Assembly (NCBI GenBank): GCA_017354895.1
Contig: CP071498.1
Coordinates: 1,364,001 to 1,428,000, forward strand
Length of the DNA: 64,000 nucleotides
DNA from: Podospora comata
Taxonomy: Eukaryota > Ascomycota > Sordariomycetes > Sordariales > Podosporaceae
Direction: 5' to 3'
The translations under genes were made by a program, and so were the position numbers. Numbering within the stretch: position 1 is the stretch's first letter; the number at the start of each line of letters is the position of its first letter. Of this stretch, positions 1 to 11,591 are shown one piece after another. The notes under the pieces are model-generated. The model ran no database searches, was not told the DNA's origin, and saw nothing but the letters and a program-made list of their open reading frames with translations.

Positions 1-537
1 AGCTCTTACGGACCATCAAGCGCTTTCACATGCCACTGATAGCTTGATGTTTGCGTGTGGAATGAACCACCTTCAAGCTCTCCTGGTGATGTCATTACCT
101 CTCAAAGTGGGGTCCCGGAGATTTTCCAGCATGTGGGTAAGACACGGGAAGGCGCCGGGAAACGGCTCTAACGCAGGGGTTGATCGCCGGCTCCGGTAAG
201 TGCCAAGCCCGGGCTTTTTTGCTGCCGAAGCTTTAATCTGGTGGTGATGCCATGGTTGACACTAGTTCCTGCGGTAGCTCTGGACTTGGAGAACAGGAAA
301 AGCTTTGCTCTAATGACGAGGTAGCTACAAAAAAACCATTGGAAGCTGAGATAAATCCCTACCGAATCTCCCTTGCATGATCCAGATGCAAGCATTTTCC
401 TGTCAGAAACCCACAATCCACCCATCTTTTGAACCATCCAAAGTTCCTGCAGTCCGAAATATTCGTCGGTTCAACCCATCATCATACAATGCCATTATAT
501 ACCAACCATCATCATCATCGTCATGCCCACCCACCCA

Positions 538-1590
538 CTACCTCCTATGACTACTCGATCTCCTCACCTCCACCACCCTAGCATCGCCCCCAGCAAACCT
601 CTCCGGATCAACCTCCCTGTACCCACTACTCCTCCTCTCCTGACTCCGAATCCTACTCCTCTCCCTCCTCCTCCCCCCGCCTCTCACCGGTGAATGCTCC
701 TCAATAACAACAACCTCATCCTCCACCGTCCCCGTATCATCATCACTAACTTCCACCACCCTCCTCACCCCTCCACCTCCCCCCCTAGAATAACTCCTCC
801 TCCTCTCCTCGAGAATCACACTCTCCATCCCACCCCCCGTCCGCTCCTCCACAATCACCGGTCCCCTAGACTGCTCCCTCGTCGTCCTCGTAATCTCAAT
901 ATCCCTCGTCCTCCTCCTCCCCCCCCGCGAATGCGCCCGGTGGTGGTGCGACTTGCGTGTAACGACCGACGCCGTCCCCTCAGTTGTGGAGTCCACATTG
1001 CCAATGTTAATGCACATGTAGAACAGGTAGAGAACCAAGCAAAACCCAGCGACAGAACCGAGGACGATGCCCGCGATGGCGCCGGGGGTGAGGGAGGTGT
1101 ACAGTGCACCGTAGGAGGCGGGGATCGTGTCGGTGGGAGTTTGTCGTGAGACGAGAGGGAGCAGCGATCGAGCGCGAAGGAGGAGTGAGGACGACGCTTG
1201 GGATGGTGATGTTGGTGGTGGTGGTGGTGGTGGTGGTGGTGGTGGTGGTGGTATTGGCGCCATTGCCGCGCTTTCTCTGTATAGCGCTGATGATATTCCG
1301 CTCGTTCGGTGGGTGGTATCTGAGTCGTTTGTCGCGACGAACACACGGTCGGTTATGTCGGCCGGCTCGCAAGTCTCCTCAGGTCGCGCGCACAAGTCTT
1401 GAAGAAATTGCGGGGGTGGTGTCGCGTCCCAACTGGCAATGTCCTCGTCCGTGAAGAAAGAGTTGATGTATCGTCTGGTTCTTTCAAGCCAAAATCTCGG
1501 CGCAACTGGTCGATTTCTCGTGTGAGTTCTCGACGCGATTGACAGAAAATGAAAATCAAGGGTCCAGCGTCTACAGCACGCAAGCACCAA
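538..1590 (-). CDS. Proline-rich single-pass membrane protein, function unknown
   Basis: The open frame gives about 350 residues if read from its 5' limit at 1590, but that limit is not an ATG, so the true start is uncertain: either an unseen upstream exon or the ATG at 1263. An acidic, Cys-containing segment (residues ~45-105) is followed by a run of about 14 prolines. One hydrophobic span at residues ~171-194 reads as a transmembrane helix. A long Arg/Ser/Gly-rich charged tail with repeated Val-Glu-Glu segments ends in a basic Ser/Arg stretch. The layout (disordered N-part, one helix, charged cytosolic tail) is common among fungal plasma-membrane or wall-sensing proteins, but no named domain is recognised. 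It lies on the same strand as the tsc1 gene upstream of it. I am fairly sure it is coding and not sure of function or start. Confidence 0.6.
   Translation of the reverse strand: MVLACCRRWTLDFHFLSIASRTHTRNRPVAPRFWLERTRRYINSFFTDEDIASWDATPPPQFLQDLCARPEETCEPADITDRVFVATNDSDTTHRTSGISSALYRESAAMAPIPPPPPPPPPPPPPTSPSQASSSLLLRARSLLPLVSRQTPTDTIPASYGALYTSLTPGAIAGIVLGSVAGFCLVLYLFYMCINIGNVDSTTEGTASVVTRKSHHHRAHSRGGRRRTRDIEITRTTREQSRGPVIVEERTGGGMESVILEERRRSYSRGGGGGVRRVVEVSDDDTGTVEDEVVVIEEHSPVRGGGRRRERSRIRSQERRSSGYREVDPERFAGGDARVVEVRRSSSHRR
1214..1252. repeat. (GGT)13 trinucleotide microsatellite inside a coding region
   Basis: Thirteen perfect GGT units on the + strand. On the - strand they read as in-frame CCA/CAC-type repeats that encode most of the polyproline run of the membrane protein. 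A pure tract like this is expected to vary in length between strains in whole-codon steps. Confidence 0.9.
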
Positions 1591-2007
1591 CGTCAGCCTC
1601 GAAGCGCGCGACGTTCTCCAAGCTGATTGGATAATGTAACTCCGTGTAAGCTGCCCAGCTTGATGGACTCTGGGATCGCGGTTAGAAAGTTGGCTATATC
1701 AGCTTCAATCGTTCTGGTGCCTGACTGACCCCCCTCGACAAACACGTCCAGGAGGATGTTATTTACGGAATTCCCGCTGCCTGTTGGTTTCATGAAGAAA
1801 TGCGCCAGTCATCTCAAAGTCCGAGTGGAACCTCAATTGCGGCGCAGACATCCCCGCCATTAACGGGAGGTTGGGGATTGGTCCACTTCCTGAGCCTTAC
1901 AGAAATCTTGGCGATGGGATGGAAGGGGTCCCTTGTGGTGATCACTCTTATGAAGATGTCTCTACACTACACAACGCTTGCTTGCCATACCTATATATGC
2001 CTTCATC
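1591..2007. other. Intergenic between the membrane-protein gene and tsc1
   Basis: About 420 nt with no gene I can support. It would hold the 3' end of tsc1 and the promoter or first exon of the downstream membrane-protein gene. A 66-codon frame on the - strand from an ATG at 1793 could be an upstream exon, but I could not join it in frame with confidence. Confidence 0.4.
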
Positions 2008-5000
2008 TTACACAAAGCCGCGGATACCTCTAATAGTGCCCATCTTCTTCTCCTTCTTTTCCGGCTTCTCTTCCTTCTTTTCCTTTTTGTCCTTCTTCGT
2101 ATTTTGGACGCCGCCTGTAAACATGATAAGCATAGGCATGTCGAAATTTACAAGGCAAGGAAATATCAGTTACCTCTCCCGAAGTACCGCTCTGTTTGCG
2201 GGCTCGTCTTGCCAGATCCTGACGTCTCGTGTCGCCCGGGTGGCGTCGATGGGCGATTAGGGGGAAGTACTGAACCAAGGGAACTCGAAAGCGGCTCTAA
2301 CGGTGGCGTGGCGTTATGCGACCCTTCAAATCCATCTGAATCTGCGAGTACACGAGGAGACCGAAGCCGACCCATGGCAGGACTCCCGGAACCTTGGTCG
2401 AGCCTACCATCAGCCACCACCGACGTCGGCGTCGCGATTGGTCTCCCGCTCCGTTCCGTCTGCTCGCACTGCATGTTCAGCAGTGACGCCTTAAGTACTG
2501 TGTATTTTCTCGTGAGTGCCCCATACTGTTTTTGGAGATCAGTGTTCTTCGCTCGTGCCGCTGCCAGAGCACCTTCGTACGCCGCTACAATCTCTTTGGA
2601 CGATGTCTGTTGCTTGATTTGGAGTGCTTTACCCAGTTCAGAGTTCAGGCCATCGATTTCGGTCTGATAATGACGTCTTTGCTTCTCCAACTGCTCTTCC
2701 CGCGCCGCAAGTTCTTTGGATAGCTGCTCAGCTTTGGCCTCAGCAGCGGCTGCTTCCTGCACGGCTAGCTGCATCTTGACCTCTTTACCGTGGAACAGGT
2801 GCTCCGTAGCGGAAAGACGAGAAATTTCCGCCTTGAGCTTCTCAATCATGGCTGTGCTGATATCAACGGCCTCTAGGTTCTGCTCCGACTCCAACCTCTT
2901 CTTTTCCGCCTCGTCCACAATCCGCCGCAGACTTGCAATTTCGCCCCGCGCCTTTTCCAGCTGCTGTCTGAGTTCGGCCTCCTCCAAAACCCACTTCTTC
3001 TGTTCCTCGCGGAAAACCTTGAGCTTATTAGACAGAGAGTCTTCCCACTTCTTGGACATATTGCGACGGTTTTCGAACTCCTTTTTGTTCTGGGCTTCGC
3101 TCCTCTTCGCCTCGTCCAAACGCTGTTTCAAACTACGATTAGCCATTACGAGGTTCTGAGTCTCGGCCTCTGTCGCTGCCTCCCTGACTTGTTTCCGGCG
3201 CAGCTCTCCCATGTGCATCATGTGCTGCTGCTTGATGAACCTCTCATACTGAAGGTCATTGAGTAGAAGTAGACGCTCATGATGCAGCATAGCAGCTTGC
3301 TCAGCCAAGTCCCCGCTGGTTTGTCCCCCCTGCGGCGATGTGTGCGTGGTTGAGGGCAGGAACGGACTTTTTTCTCCCGCTTGTTCCTGCGGGCTCAGTA
3401 TCAAAGATGGCACGCTGTCGCTGTTGAGATACTGGTGGAGGCCTGATTTGATGACCTTGTTGGAATGTATCAAATCCTGAAGACGACTGTGGGACGCTGA
3501 CGGAGCAAGTTGCGGTGGCAATGTCGGGCTATCACCACCGCCTCGACTTCTAGGTTCTGGTGTATTGTATCCAGAAGGTGTCGAATGACTTAATTGCGAG
3601 CCAGGTCGATCAAGCGCCAGCGACGGAAGTGCCATTGACTGGGATAAAGAGTCGACAACCGGGCTACTCAAGAGGGCAAACTCCCGGCTGTCTAGTTCCT
3701 GGCCCTCGCTGAGCACGGAGGCCGGCACTCCTGGGAGTGATGTATCAGTTTGGATATTGACGGGCGACGGACCTGGCTCAATTTGCAACGCCGTACAGTC
3801 AGCTAGGACTTCGTCGGCTTCGCTCCTGATCCAGCGACTCAAATCCGTCTTTTCTGATTCGATGGTGAGATTGTAAAAGTTGGGATGCAAAAGATGCATC
3901 TTTCTGAACCGCTCTGACCTGTCTCGGATTTCCATCGCCTGAACATCAATATCCTCAGGATTGTTGGCATGTCGGAGATACCTTTGAGGCTTCCTGATGT
4001 AGTCTAGGAAGTTGATCGGGTACAAGCCATAGAGCAGGCTGAAATAGTTCTTGAGGTGTTGTATGGTGCTTCCGTCAAAATCTGGGTCCATTAGAACCTT
4101 CTCCCACGGCATCGTGGCCCATGGGCCGTCTTTTCCCTCGCCCATCTCGGTATGCTGTTTTGTAAACAGCGAGTCTCTGTCCCAGAACAGAAGCCTTGCG
4201 TAGATGTTGAAGAGTGTTGGGAGATATTGGACAAGAGCGCTGGGTATAAACGGCATGATCATGTTGAGCGAAAGAAGAGCAATCGCAACAGTCTTGGTAG
4301 ACTCATCGCGCTGTAGCGATTGCAAGATACTCTGGAAGAGAGGTGTTTGTAGAATTTGATGCAGATGTGGTGGCCCGCACGAGACGAAATGTATCAAGAG
4401 ACTCAGCGTCGCATTGCGATCGTCTTTTCTGAGCACGAAGTCGTTCAAGACTGTCATGAAGCCCTTGGGGTCTCGCTTGCCAAAAGCCACCAGAGCATCC
4501 TTGATCGTCCTCTCTTTGAGTTCGGCTGCTGGACCAAAGCTGGAATCAGACTGAACAATCTCCAGCCAGCGAGCCAGCAGGCGACTAACCAGCGGGAGCA
4601 TCTGGCCCGAACTCCATGCCTCGGGGTCATCGTGCTCGTCCGTCGAGAGCAAATCAAGGGTATGTTCGAGTACCTCTCGGGCCAGTCCTCTTTCTGAGGC
4701 TACATGCTCGAGAACCGGATCCAGAAGCTTGTCCCACCATTTGAATATGCGAGAGGGTGTTCGAAGGACTGGACGCAGCTCTCGTAAAATGACAAGAAAA
4801 GCAGCATATCGCTCCGGACGATCCCGCACTATCTTTTCCCAGATAGTGGCCAGTTCATCGTTCAGCTTGTCTCCCGAGGTCTCTTCAGACTTCTCATGTT
4901 TATCGAGGTAGCTGGTGATGATAGCATTGACTTCTGAGGGCAACGGCAGACTGGGTGACTGGAGATAGGCCGTGAGGCCTTTGACGAGGTCCTTTGAAGA

Positions 5001-5077
5001 TCTGTGCGGGGGATTAGCAACAGCTCCAGTTTATTCATACTCAGAGTAGCAAGGAAGGCCTACCCGGATGAAGTCAT
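2008..5077 (-). CDS. tsc1: Hamartin homologue TSC1, subunit of the TSC complex
   Basis: Three exons by splice signals: 5077-5064 (14 nt), 5001-2174 and 2114-2008, with introns of 62 and 59 nt, giving 982 residues. The large exon has no ATG near its 5' end. The short first exon supplies the start and joins in frame. The N-terminal ~350 residues are the helical hamartin domain. A Ser/Pro-rich middle follows, then a long coiled coil (about residues 570-830, dense in Glu, Lys, Gln and Arg), as in animal and fission-yeast Tsc1. The last exon adds a Lys/Glu-rich tail. In the family, Tsc1 stabilises Tsc2, the GTPase-activating protein for Rheb, and so restrains TORC1 when nutrients are poor. Tsc2 is not in this window. 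The length fits fungal members (fission yeast about 900). It is transcribed divergently from the DJ-1-family gene. Confidence 0.9.
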
Positions 5078-5894
5078 CCTGATCGACACTACGAATGGCG
5101 CATCGGGGGACTGGATGAAGTTGGAGAGCCCCGCTCGGGAGCGGAAGCGAGGCGAAGCTCAGGAGAGAAGTGACGTGCGCGGCACCGGGACCTTATGACC
5201 GCCTGACAGTGCGCCGTTCCAGAAAGGGCCGGAGGTATGAGGGGTCCAGCGTAGTCCCCGGGAGGCTGCTCGGGGTTTATGGGGTTATGGGGTTATGTGA
5301 TACAACTGGATGTCTGGACGTACGAGGTCGATGGCGTTGCTCAGATGATTCGTCGTGGAAAAAAGGCTGCCAAGAGCTCGCTGCCCCCGGTTGCGCTAGA
5401 GTGATTGGCCCCACCTCGTGACCCGACTCCAGCTTGACTTGCATGGTCAGTGCTGGCTTTCCCTGTTCTTTCAGCGGCAGAACCCCTCGAACCCCGCATT
5501 TTAAAACGCCAAAGTGGGGCGCATCGACGGGAACTTAGTGGGCTGCTGCCCGCCGCCGAATCGTCTGATGCATGGTGTGAGAGGAACCAGGCCCCTCTTT
5601 GGCGGGGCTGTCTTTGAGAGCTCTCTCGTGACTGATCCAATGCGGCCCTCCAATGACTGTCCCGACAGGCAAGCTCGAGGCACAAAACCCAGACTTCTCC
5701 CTGCTTGTTCACCCATTCCTCTGTTTCTACCCATCTTCTTCATCACTGATTCCATCAATTGAGTCTCTCCATCTCCGGTTTGGTCTGTACACTCCCAGGC
5801 AAACCACCACTTACACCTACACCAAGCACACCACTGGTCTACAACCACCACTCACCCACCACCCCTCCAACCCCAATTCCAACAGTTGCCAAAG
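5078..5894. promoter_or_regulatory. Divergent promoter region, tsc1 / DJ-1-family gene
   Basis: An 817-nt spacer between two divergently transcribed genes, so both promoters lie here. It includes a short run of three GGGGTTAT-like units near 5274-5297 and a pyrimidine/ACC-rich leader just before the DJ-1 start (about 5790-5894), typical of fungal 5' UTRs. No gene is seen. I cannot assign factor sites. Confidence 0.5.
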
Positions 5895-6941
5895 ATGGCC
5901 CACAAGGAGTCCGCAGTGGCAGACGAGCCAATTGATGTGCTCTTTGCCCTGCACGACAAGTTCAACCTCATGGACTTCGCTGGTCCCCTCGAGGTCTTGA
6001 CCACGGCCTTGCACGATCAATCTGATCCTGGTAAGTCATTGTGTCCTGTTTTGAGGCCAGGTTGACACCACCACCGGCTTCTTTCATACCCCGCGTTTTG
6101 GTTCCTTTGACAGCTGGAAGCTTCCCGGCTAACCGGACCCCGACCTACAGCTTCCAAGGCCTTCGAGGTCACCATTGCTGGTGGCAGTCCTACAGTCATC
6201 TCCGAGCAGGGAGTCTCCGTCCAAACCCAGATCAACTGGAAGGACGCTAAGGAGCGTCTTAATGACTTCGACGTCCTTGTCGTCATCGGCGGCGGCACCG
6301 ATGCAGTTTTGAAGAGCAAGGGCGAGCCCCTTGATCTCATCACTGCCTACTCGGAGCTTCAGAAGAGCGATCCCACCCGCGAGCGGACACTCCTGTCTAT
6401 TTGCACCGGTTCACTCTTCCTTGCCCAGCAGGGCATTCTTGCTGGCCTTTCTGCCACCACTCATCCCGACTATATTACCAAGCTCGAGATCTTGTGCAGC
6501 CAAGCTGCCACCCGCGACTTGGGCGAGCGCACCGACGTTGTCGATGACGCTCGCTACGTCGTGAACAACCTTCGGTTCGAACTCGGAGACGAGGACGAGA
6601 ACCCCTACATCCGTCGAAAGTCGGATGCTGGCAGACGCCCCTCGAATGCCCGGTATGTTCCACTGACATGACTGTCTGACGAGTAGTACATACTGACTCA
6701 CCATTGCAGAAAGGGATCCATTTCGTTCAAGGGCGCCACACGCAGAGAGTCCATTGCTCGGCGCGCATCCATGCGCCTAGGTGGTCTCCGAGTCATTACG
6801 AGTGGGGGAGTGGCCGCTGGCCTGGATGCAACTTTGTATCTGGTCAGCGTTATGGTGACTGAGGAGTCGGCCAACCAGGTCGCCCAGTTCATGCAGTTGA
6901 CCTGGACCAAGGGTATTGTTGTCGACGGCCTTGATGTGTAA
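5895..6941 (+). CDS. DJ-1/PfpI (GATase1-like) family protein
   Basis: Three exons, 5895-6030, 6151-6652 and 6710-6941, join in frame to 289 residues. The ATG at 5895 follows a pyrimidine-rich leader and opens the conserved N-terminal beta strand. The fold is the class I glutamine-amidotransferase-like domain. The nucleophile elbow reads SICTGS with the reactive Cys at about residue 130, preceded by the IGGGTD turn. C-terminally, the TSGGVAAGLDATL segment is the second family signature. About 45 extra basic residues between these blocks (after RYVVNNLRFE) carry intron 2 and look like a flexible insertion. Family members include glyoxalase III, isonitrile hydratase and transcriptional-regulator-like proteins, so the substrate cannot be named. 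The stop at 6941 overlaps a perfect GTAAGT, but the DGLDV ending matches where such proteins normally end. Confidence 0.85.
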
Positions 6942-7408
6942 GTTTAGTAGTGTGATATTAGCGACATGGGTATTTGGGCAAGGGAATCTGGCGTTTTTGA
7001 TGAGATAACGAATGAAATGAAAACAATATTCACCTCTTCTAAGAATTGGAACCGCTCTCTATCCTGTGAAACGCCCAATGAAGTAATTGAGTACGTAACG
7101 TGTCCCTGACAGCTCAAGAGCTTGGTGTTGTGGTGACGCTGTCGTTGAGAGATCGATGACAGGTGTGGGGTAATGCCCGTAGACACTCTTGGCATTACTA
7201 TGGACCCGCCTGCGAGTTGAGGTCCTGGTCACTCAACCCTGGTCGAAATCGCCTGGATTGGCAGCTGGCAGCGGGCCGTCAACAACGTCTTTCAATCGCT
7301 GGAAAATCTAACTGGAACCATCATCACGATACCAGATCCCGACAGCGAGTTGCCATTTCAGGACGGCGGTAGACCCAGCGCAAAGCTACCCGTCACCTCT
7401 CACCCACC
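6942..7408. other. Intergenic, DJ-1 gene to uL23m
   Basis: 467 nt between two genes on the + strand. It should contain the 3' UTR of the first and the promoter of the second. No further gene or clear repeat is seen. Confidence 0.5.
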
Positions 7409-8087
7409 ATGTCGTCAATGAACTCATTACCGCGGATCGCGGAGCCTGTACAGCGGTGGAAGAGGTTCGGTGAGAAGCAATTGTTTCTGTAAGAAACCAG
7501 CCCACCTTTTCTTCTCGAGGACATCTCGGAGCTAACCTGCTCTCTTACTCTCCCCGCCCAGACCAAACCACGTAGTCGCCCTCCTCCGCCCCAAGCCCAA
7601 ACAGTCCCCCCACCTCGCCACCTTTGCCGTCCCCCTGCAGTTCAACAAGCTCGATCTTCGGGACTATCTTCACCATGCTTACGGCGTCGAGACGACGGCT
7701 ATCCGCTCGTTCATCAACCAGCCCAAACCCGAGAGGAAGAACAAGACTGGGCCTTGGTATCGGCCCAGGGCGCAGAAGATGATGATTGCCGAGCTGGTCA
7801 AGCCGTTTGTGTGGCCGGAGCCGGTGAAGGATGAGGAGGCTCTCAAGCCGTGGGATCATGCGATGTACCAGAAGCTGCAGAAGGATAGGAGGGCGCAGGA
7901 GAAGAAGCAGAAGGACCCGAAGAAGGTACCGTTGAGGAACAAGTTTGCGGTGCCGGATGATGTGAAGAGTGTGAGTCAGCAGGCGAGGGAGTTGTTGAGG
8001 AAGGCGAAAGACTTGAAGGTCAAGGAGAAGGGGTTGAAGGTGGAGGGGAAGGAGGAGGGGAAAAGGGGGGAGGTGAAGGATGAATAA
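7409..8087 (+). CDS. mrp20: Mitochondrial large-subunit ribosomal protein uL23m (Mrp20 type)
   Basis: Two exons, 7409-7488 and 7562-8087, give 201 residues. The intron splits a Leu codon. The N-terminal half carries the uL23 fold around LRPKPKQSPHLATFAVPL and LDLRDYLHHAYGV. This is the ribosomal protein that lines the tunnel exit and contacts 23S-type rRNA. The second half is a mitochondrial-type extension, very rich in Lys, Arg and Glu, ending in near-repeats of KVKEKGLKVEGKEEGK. That low-complexity tail is expected to vary between species. It is a structural part of the mitochondrial 54S subunit. It converges on the methyltransferase gene with a 250-nt spacer. Confidence 0.87.
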
Positions 8088-8337
8088 GGGGGGTTGGACT
8101 TGTTCAGGCGTAAATGGGATATGCTTGGGGCAAGGTAAATACGCAGAAGTGCAGTTCTGAGAAAGAATGATCAGGCTGAAGTGGTCGGCTTAGTTCGGCT
8201 GTCACTGCTGCTTGGATAAGGGGGCTCAAACGCTAGAATTGAGCAGAGCCAAGGAGAGATACTTGGCAAGTGTATTATATGCTATGGACGCCAATACATG
8301 TACAATCATGACCAATGCTGGATTCTCCCGCTCTACA

Positions 8338-9780
8338 TCAACCTGGTTGAACAATTTGACTTAGGTTTCCTGCTATATCTTCTTCCAATCGTGCAGAACC
8401 CGCCGTCTTTTCCTCCCTGTTTTCTTGCAGATCACCCTCCGGCCCAACAACCTCTTCTCCTTCTACCACTTCTTCCTGAGCCCAGTACTTCCCCCCCTGA
8501 AACTTCACTACCTCATCCCCCCACCCCCACCAACCCGCCGTCAAGTTCCGTGCAAACATCTCCAACGCTGTATACCCCCTAGGTAACACCTCCTCAAACA
8601 ACCTCTTTAAATTCGGCTTGCGAGAGTGAATATCGGGCACAGAGACAATAACCTTATTCTTCACACCACCAGCCCCTGCACAAGCTCCCTTTTTCCTCGC
8701 AATCAACAACCGCTCATAAGGCTTCCGCCATTGACTCCCCAGACTGACAATCGGCTCCCCACGAGACGTGACTTTGACCCAGGTCCATTCTGCCACTAGC
8801 TCAATACCCCAGTTGTAGGGGAAAATGTCGTTGAGGAGAAGGGTGGTGAAGCGGGGGGAGTTGGTGACCCATACTGCTACGAGTCCGTCAGGGGAGAGGA
8901 GGGTGGTTACTTGGAAGGAGGACAGGAGGGAGTGGGTGGAGGAGAGAGAGGGGAGGGGGGTGTAGGCGGCGGGGCTGGAGCGTTTGCGTTTTGCGGAGCG
9001 GTTGGGCCAGGGAGGGTCGAGGAGGATGAGGGAGAAGGTTTGGGAGAGGGGGGGGAAGGGGCCGGTGAGTGGGTGGGAGTTTGGGGGGGTGTAAGGAGAG
9101 TCTGGGGTATCGACTTGGTTGGTGGGGATCATACTGTGATCTTCGGTTGCTTTGGGAGGGGGGTTTGGTTCTGTGGGTGTTGATGTGCTCTTGGGCGACG
9201 CTGCTGTTTCTTCCGGTTGTGTGGCTATCTGCTTTGACTCAACGGGGGCTGGTGGCTTTGAAGTGAGGCGTGGTAGACACCAGGGCCCTTGGTAGGATGT
9301 GCTTATCTCATCGAGTGCTGACTTAACGGATGCCATGGTCATGAGCTCGGCTATCTGAGCTGCGGGTGAGATGGCTGGTTGAGCATAATCACTGGACTTC
9401 GGCTCCGGAGTTACGAAGGGTTGTTCTGGTGCCGGCGAACAGATCAACCTCCGGAATGGTGCAGTTGTGTCTGGTGGCTCATGGCCAGGTAGCATCTGTT
9501 TATCGGAAAGATACTGGGCTTCTTCAATTGACCGGGGGAGGTCGAGTAGGACCACCGTTTTGGCCTCGTTCTGCCAGAGAATGCTGGATTCAGGCATGGT
9601 TTCGATAGTGTTCAATCCATCCCATACATGGACATTATCCTCAAGGCAGGCTATCCAATGGCTCAGGTATTTGATTGGTCCTTGACATCTAGTCAGTGAT
9701 TTGCAATGAGACTATGGAATTTGTAACAATTCATTCCGCTTACAAGGTCTTATATAGACTATTCACGCATCAAATGCCAT
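8338..9780 (-). CDS. MT-A70 family methyltransferase, METTL4-like
   Basis: The main exon is 9688-8338. The frame is closed just upstream by a TAG and has no early ATG. A 14-nt first exon at 9780-9767 (GTGAAT donor, CTGACTAG acceptor) restores an ATG and gives 454 residues. That junction is my weakest call here. The catalytic signature DPPW is at about residues 229-232, followed by the MT-A70 core with AVWVTNS and WTWVKVT. The N-terminal ~200 residues hold a conserved-looking block (IKYLSHWIACLED) and a Pro/Thr-rich linker. DPPW enzymes of this group transfer methyl from SAM to the N6 of adenine in RNA or DNA, and METTL4 relatives have been reported on snRNA and DNA. The substrate here cannot be told from sequence. 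It shares a divergent promoter with the mitochondrial CoA carrier gene. Confidence 0.8.
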
Positions 9781-10389
9781 GGTAGCACTTATCTTCGCAG
9801 TATCTGATGCCCTCGTGACCAACTCGTGACCGTGAATGTGGATATATCGATATCAACCTTGTCAGCGTCGTCAAAAGAGGGTACTATGTGGGCTTCTAGA
9901 AATCCCAGAATGGCATAGTGTCAAACCTGATTTACTTGGGCGGCCGCTGGTTGGCCCGTTCTCAGGCACTGGGCCCCTAGTTCAGGCGGGTTGGTCAGGT
10001 GGAAGGATTCGGCAATCCTCGGCTATGCGGGGTGGCACTGGAGGGCTTGCGGTTCTAAAGCTTAAAGAGTCTGCGGAGAAGACGGAAATGACGTTTGGCT
10101 GTTGCATTCCCGGCTTTCGAGAGCGTTTTCTTTGCTCCATCTTCTGAATCGCATTCACAGCAAAACATTACGTACTTGACGATAGACCTATAACTCACTT
10201 CCAACTCGCATCTGGACCGCCGCCGAATATATACCTTTTCTCGACGACCACAGAATACAACAGAAAGACATCTTAACTCGCAATGCGCCAGTAACGCAGA
10301 GCGTCCGTCCCAATATTCCCCTCCCCGAATCTACCTGTCGCGATATTCCGCTACACCAGTCCGCTGAAGCGGGCAACCCCCGGGCCCTC
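9781..10389. promoter_or_regulatory. Divergent promoter region, METTL4-like / leu5
   Basis: 609 nt between divergent genes. A TATA-like AATATATACC lies at 10226-10235, about 155 nt before the carrier ATG, so it is reasonably placed to set transcription start for leu5. No gene is supported in the spacer. Confidence 0.4.
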
Positions 10390-11591
10390 ATGAGCCATGC
10401 CTCCCTGCCGGGGGTCTCGTCGCCTCAAATAGGGCGAGACACTACCCGTGCAGCCCGGCCAAATGCTACAGCACTGCCGGCTAAGGATCCAGCAGTATGC
10501 CCTACAGACGACGAGGCCCAGGTACCGAGGAAGCCTCCTAAGAACAAGCGGAGCTTGGATTATGTCTGGCGATCTGGAGTCGCAGGTGGTCTGGCAGGAT
10601 GCGCGGTAGGTTCTTGCCTCGGATTCAGGCACGAACATTGTACGGTTGACTAACATAATCATAGGCCAAGACTGTTGTTGCGCCGCTCGACCGAGTGAAG
10701 ATTCTTTTCCAGTCTCATAACCCACACTTCATCAAATACACGGGATCATGGCTTGGTGTGTCGGAGGCCATGAAGGCCATCTACCAGCAGGACGGACCAA
10801 CAGGCCTTTTTAGAGGCCATTCAGCGACACTTTTGAGAATTTTCCCCTACGCAGCCATCAAGTTCCTGGCCTACGAACAAATACGAGCTATTGTCATTCC
10901 GAACAAGGAGCACGAAACGCCATTCCGACGACTTATCAGCGGGTCTTTGGCAGGTGTCACCTCAGTTTTCTTCACATATCCACTAGAAGTTATTCGAGTA
11001 CGGCTGGCTTTCGAGACGAAGAAGGACAGCAGATCATCACTACGCTCAATATGCAAGCAAATATATGGTGAACAACAAAAACCGCGCACTGTGGCTGGCC
11101 CTGTCGGCGAGTCTCTGCCAGTTGTGCCTGCTAGGCACGGGTTGACCAACTTTTACCGTGGATTCTCCCCAACGCTCCTGGGCATGCTGCCCTACGCTGG
11201 CATGTCTTTCCTGACACACGACACGGCCGGCGACCTTCTTCGTCACCCAAAAATTGCGAAGTGGACTACACTGCCACAATCTGAGAATGCGCCCGCCGGG
11301 AAAGCAGCGCCTTTGCGGTCTTGGGCTGAGCTATTCGCGGGTGGCGTGGCCGGTCTGGTTTCTCAAACGGCGTCCTACCCGTTGGAAGTTATTAGGCGGC
11401 GGATGCAAGTTGGTGGAGCAGTCGGCGATGGCCACAGAATGCGCATCGGCGAGACAGCTGGGATAATTATGAGAGAGCGCGGACTGAGAGGTTTCTTTGT
11501 GGGCTTGACCATTGGTTACGCCAAGGTGGTCCCCTTGGTGGCGGCGAGTTTCTACACGTACGAAAGATTAAAGACATGGTTCGGCATTTAG
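10390..11591 (+). CDS. leu5: Mitochondrial carrier, Leu5/SLC25A42-type coenzyme A transporter
   Basis: Two exons, 10390-10605 and 10665-11591, join at phase 0 to 380 residues. Three mitochondrial-carrier repeats are visible, each with its PX[DE]XX[RK] signature: PLDRVK, PLEVIR and PLEVIRRR, the last near residue 305. A hydrophilic N-terminal extension of about 55 residues precedes the first helix. The first signature (PLDRVKILFQ), the FRGHSATLLRIFPYAAIKF segment and the ending with a long loop between repeats 2 and 3 fit the Leu5 / Graves-disease-carrier group. That group brings coenzyme A (and related nucleotides) across the inner mitochondrial membrane. Yeast Leu5 is slightly shorter. Exact substrate specificity is inferred from family likeness. 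Confidence 0.85.
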
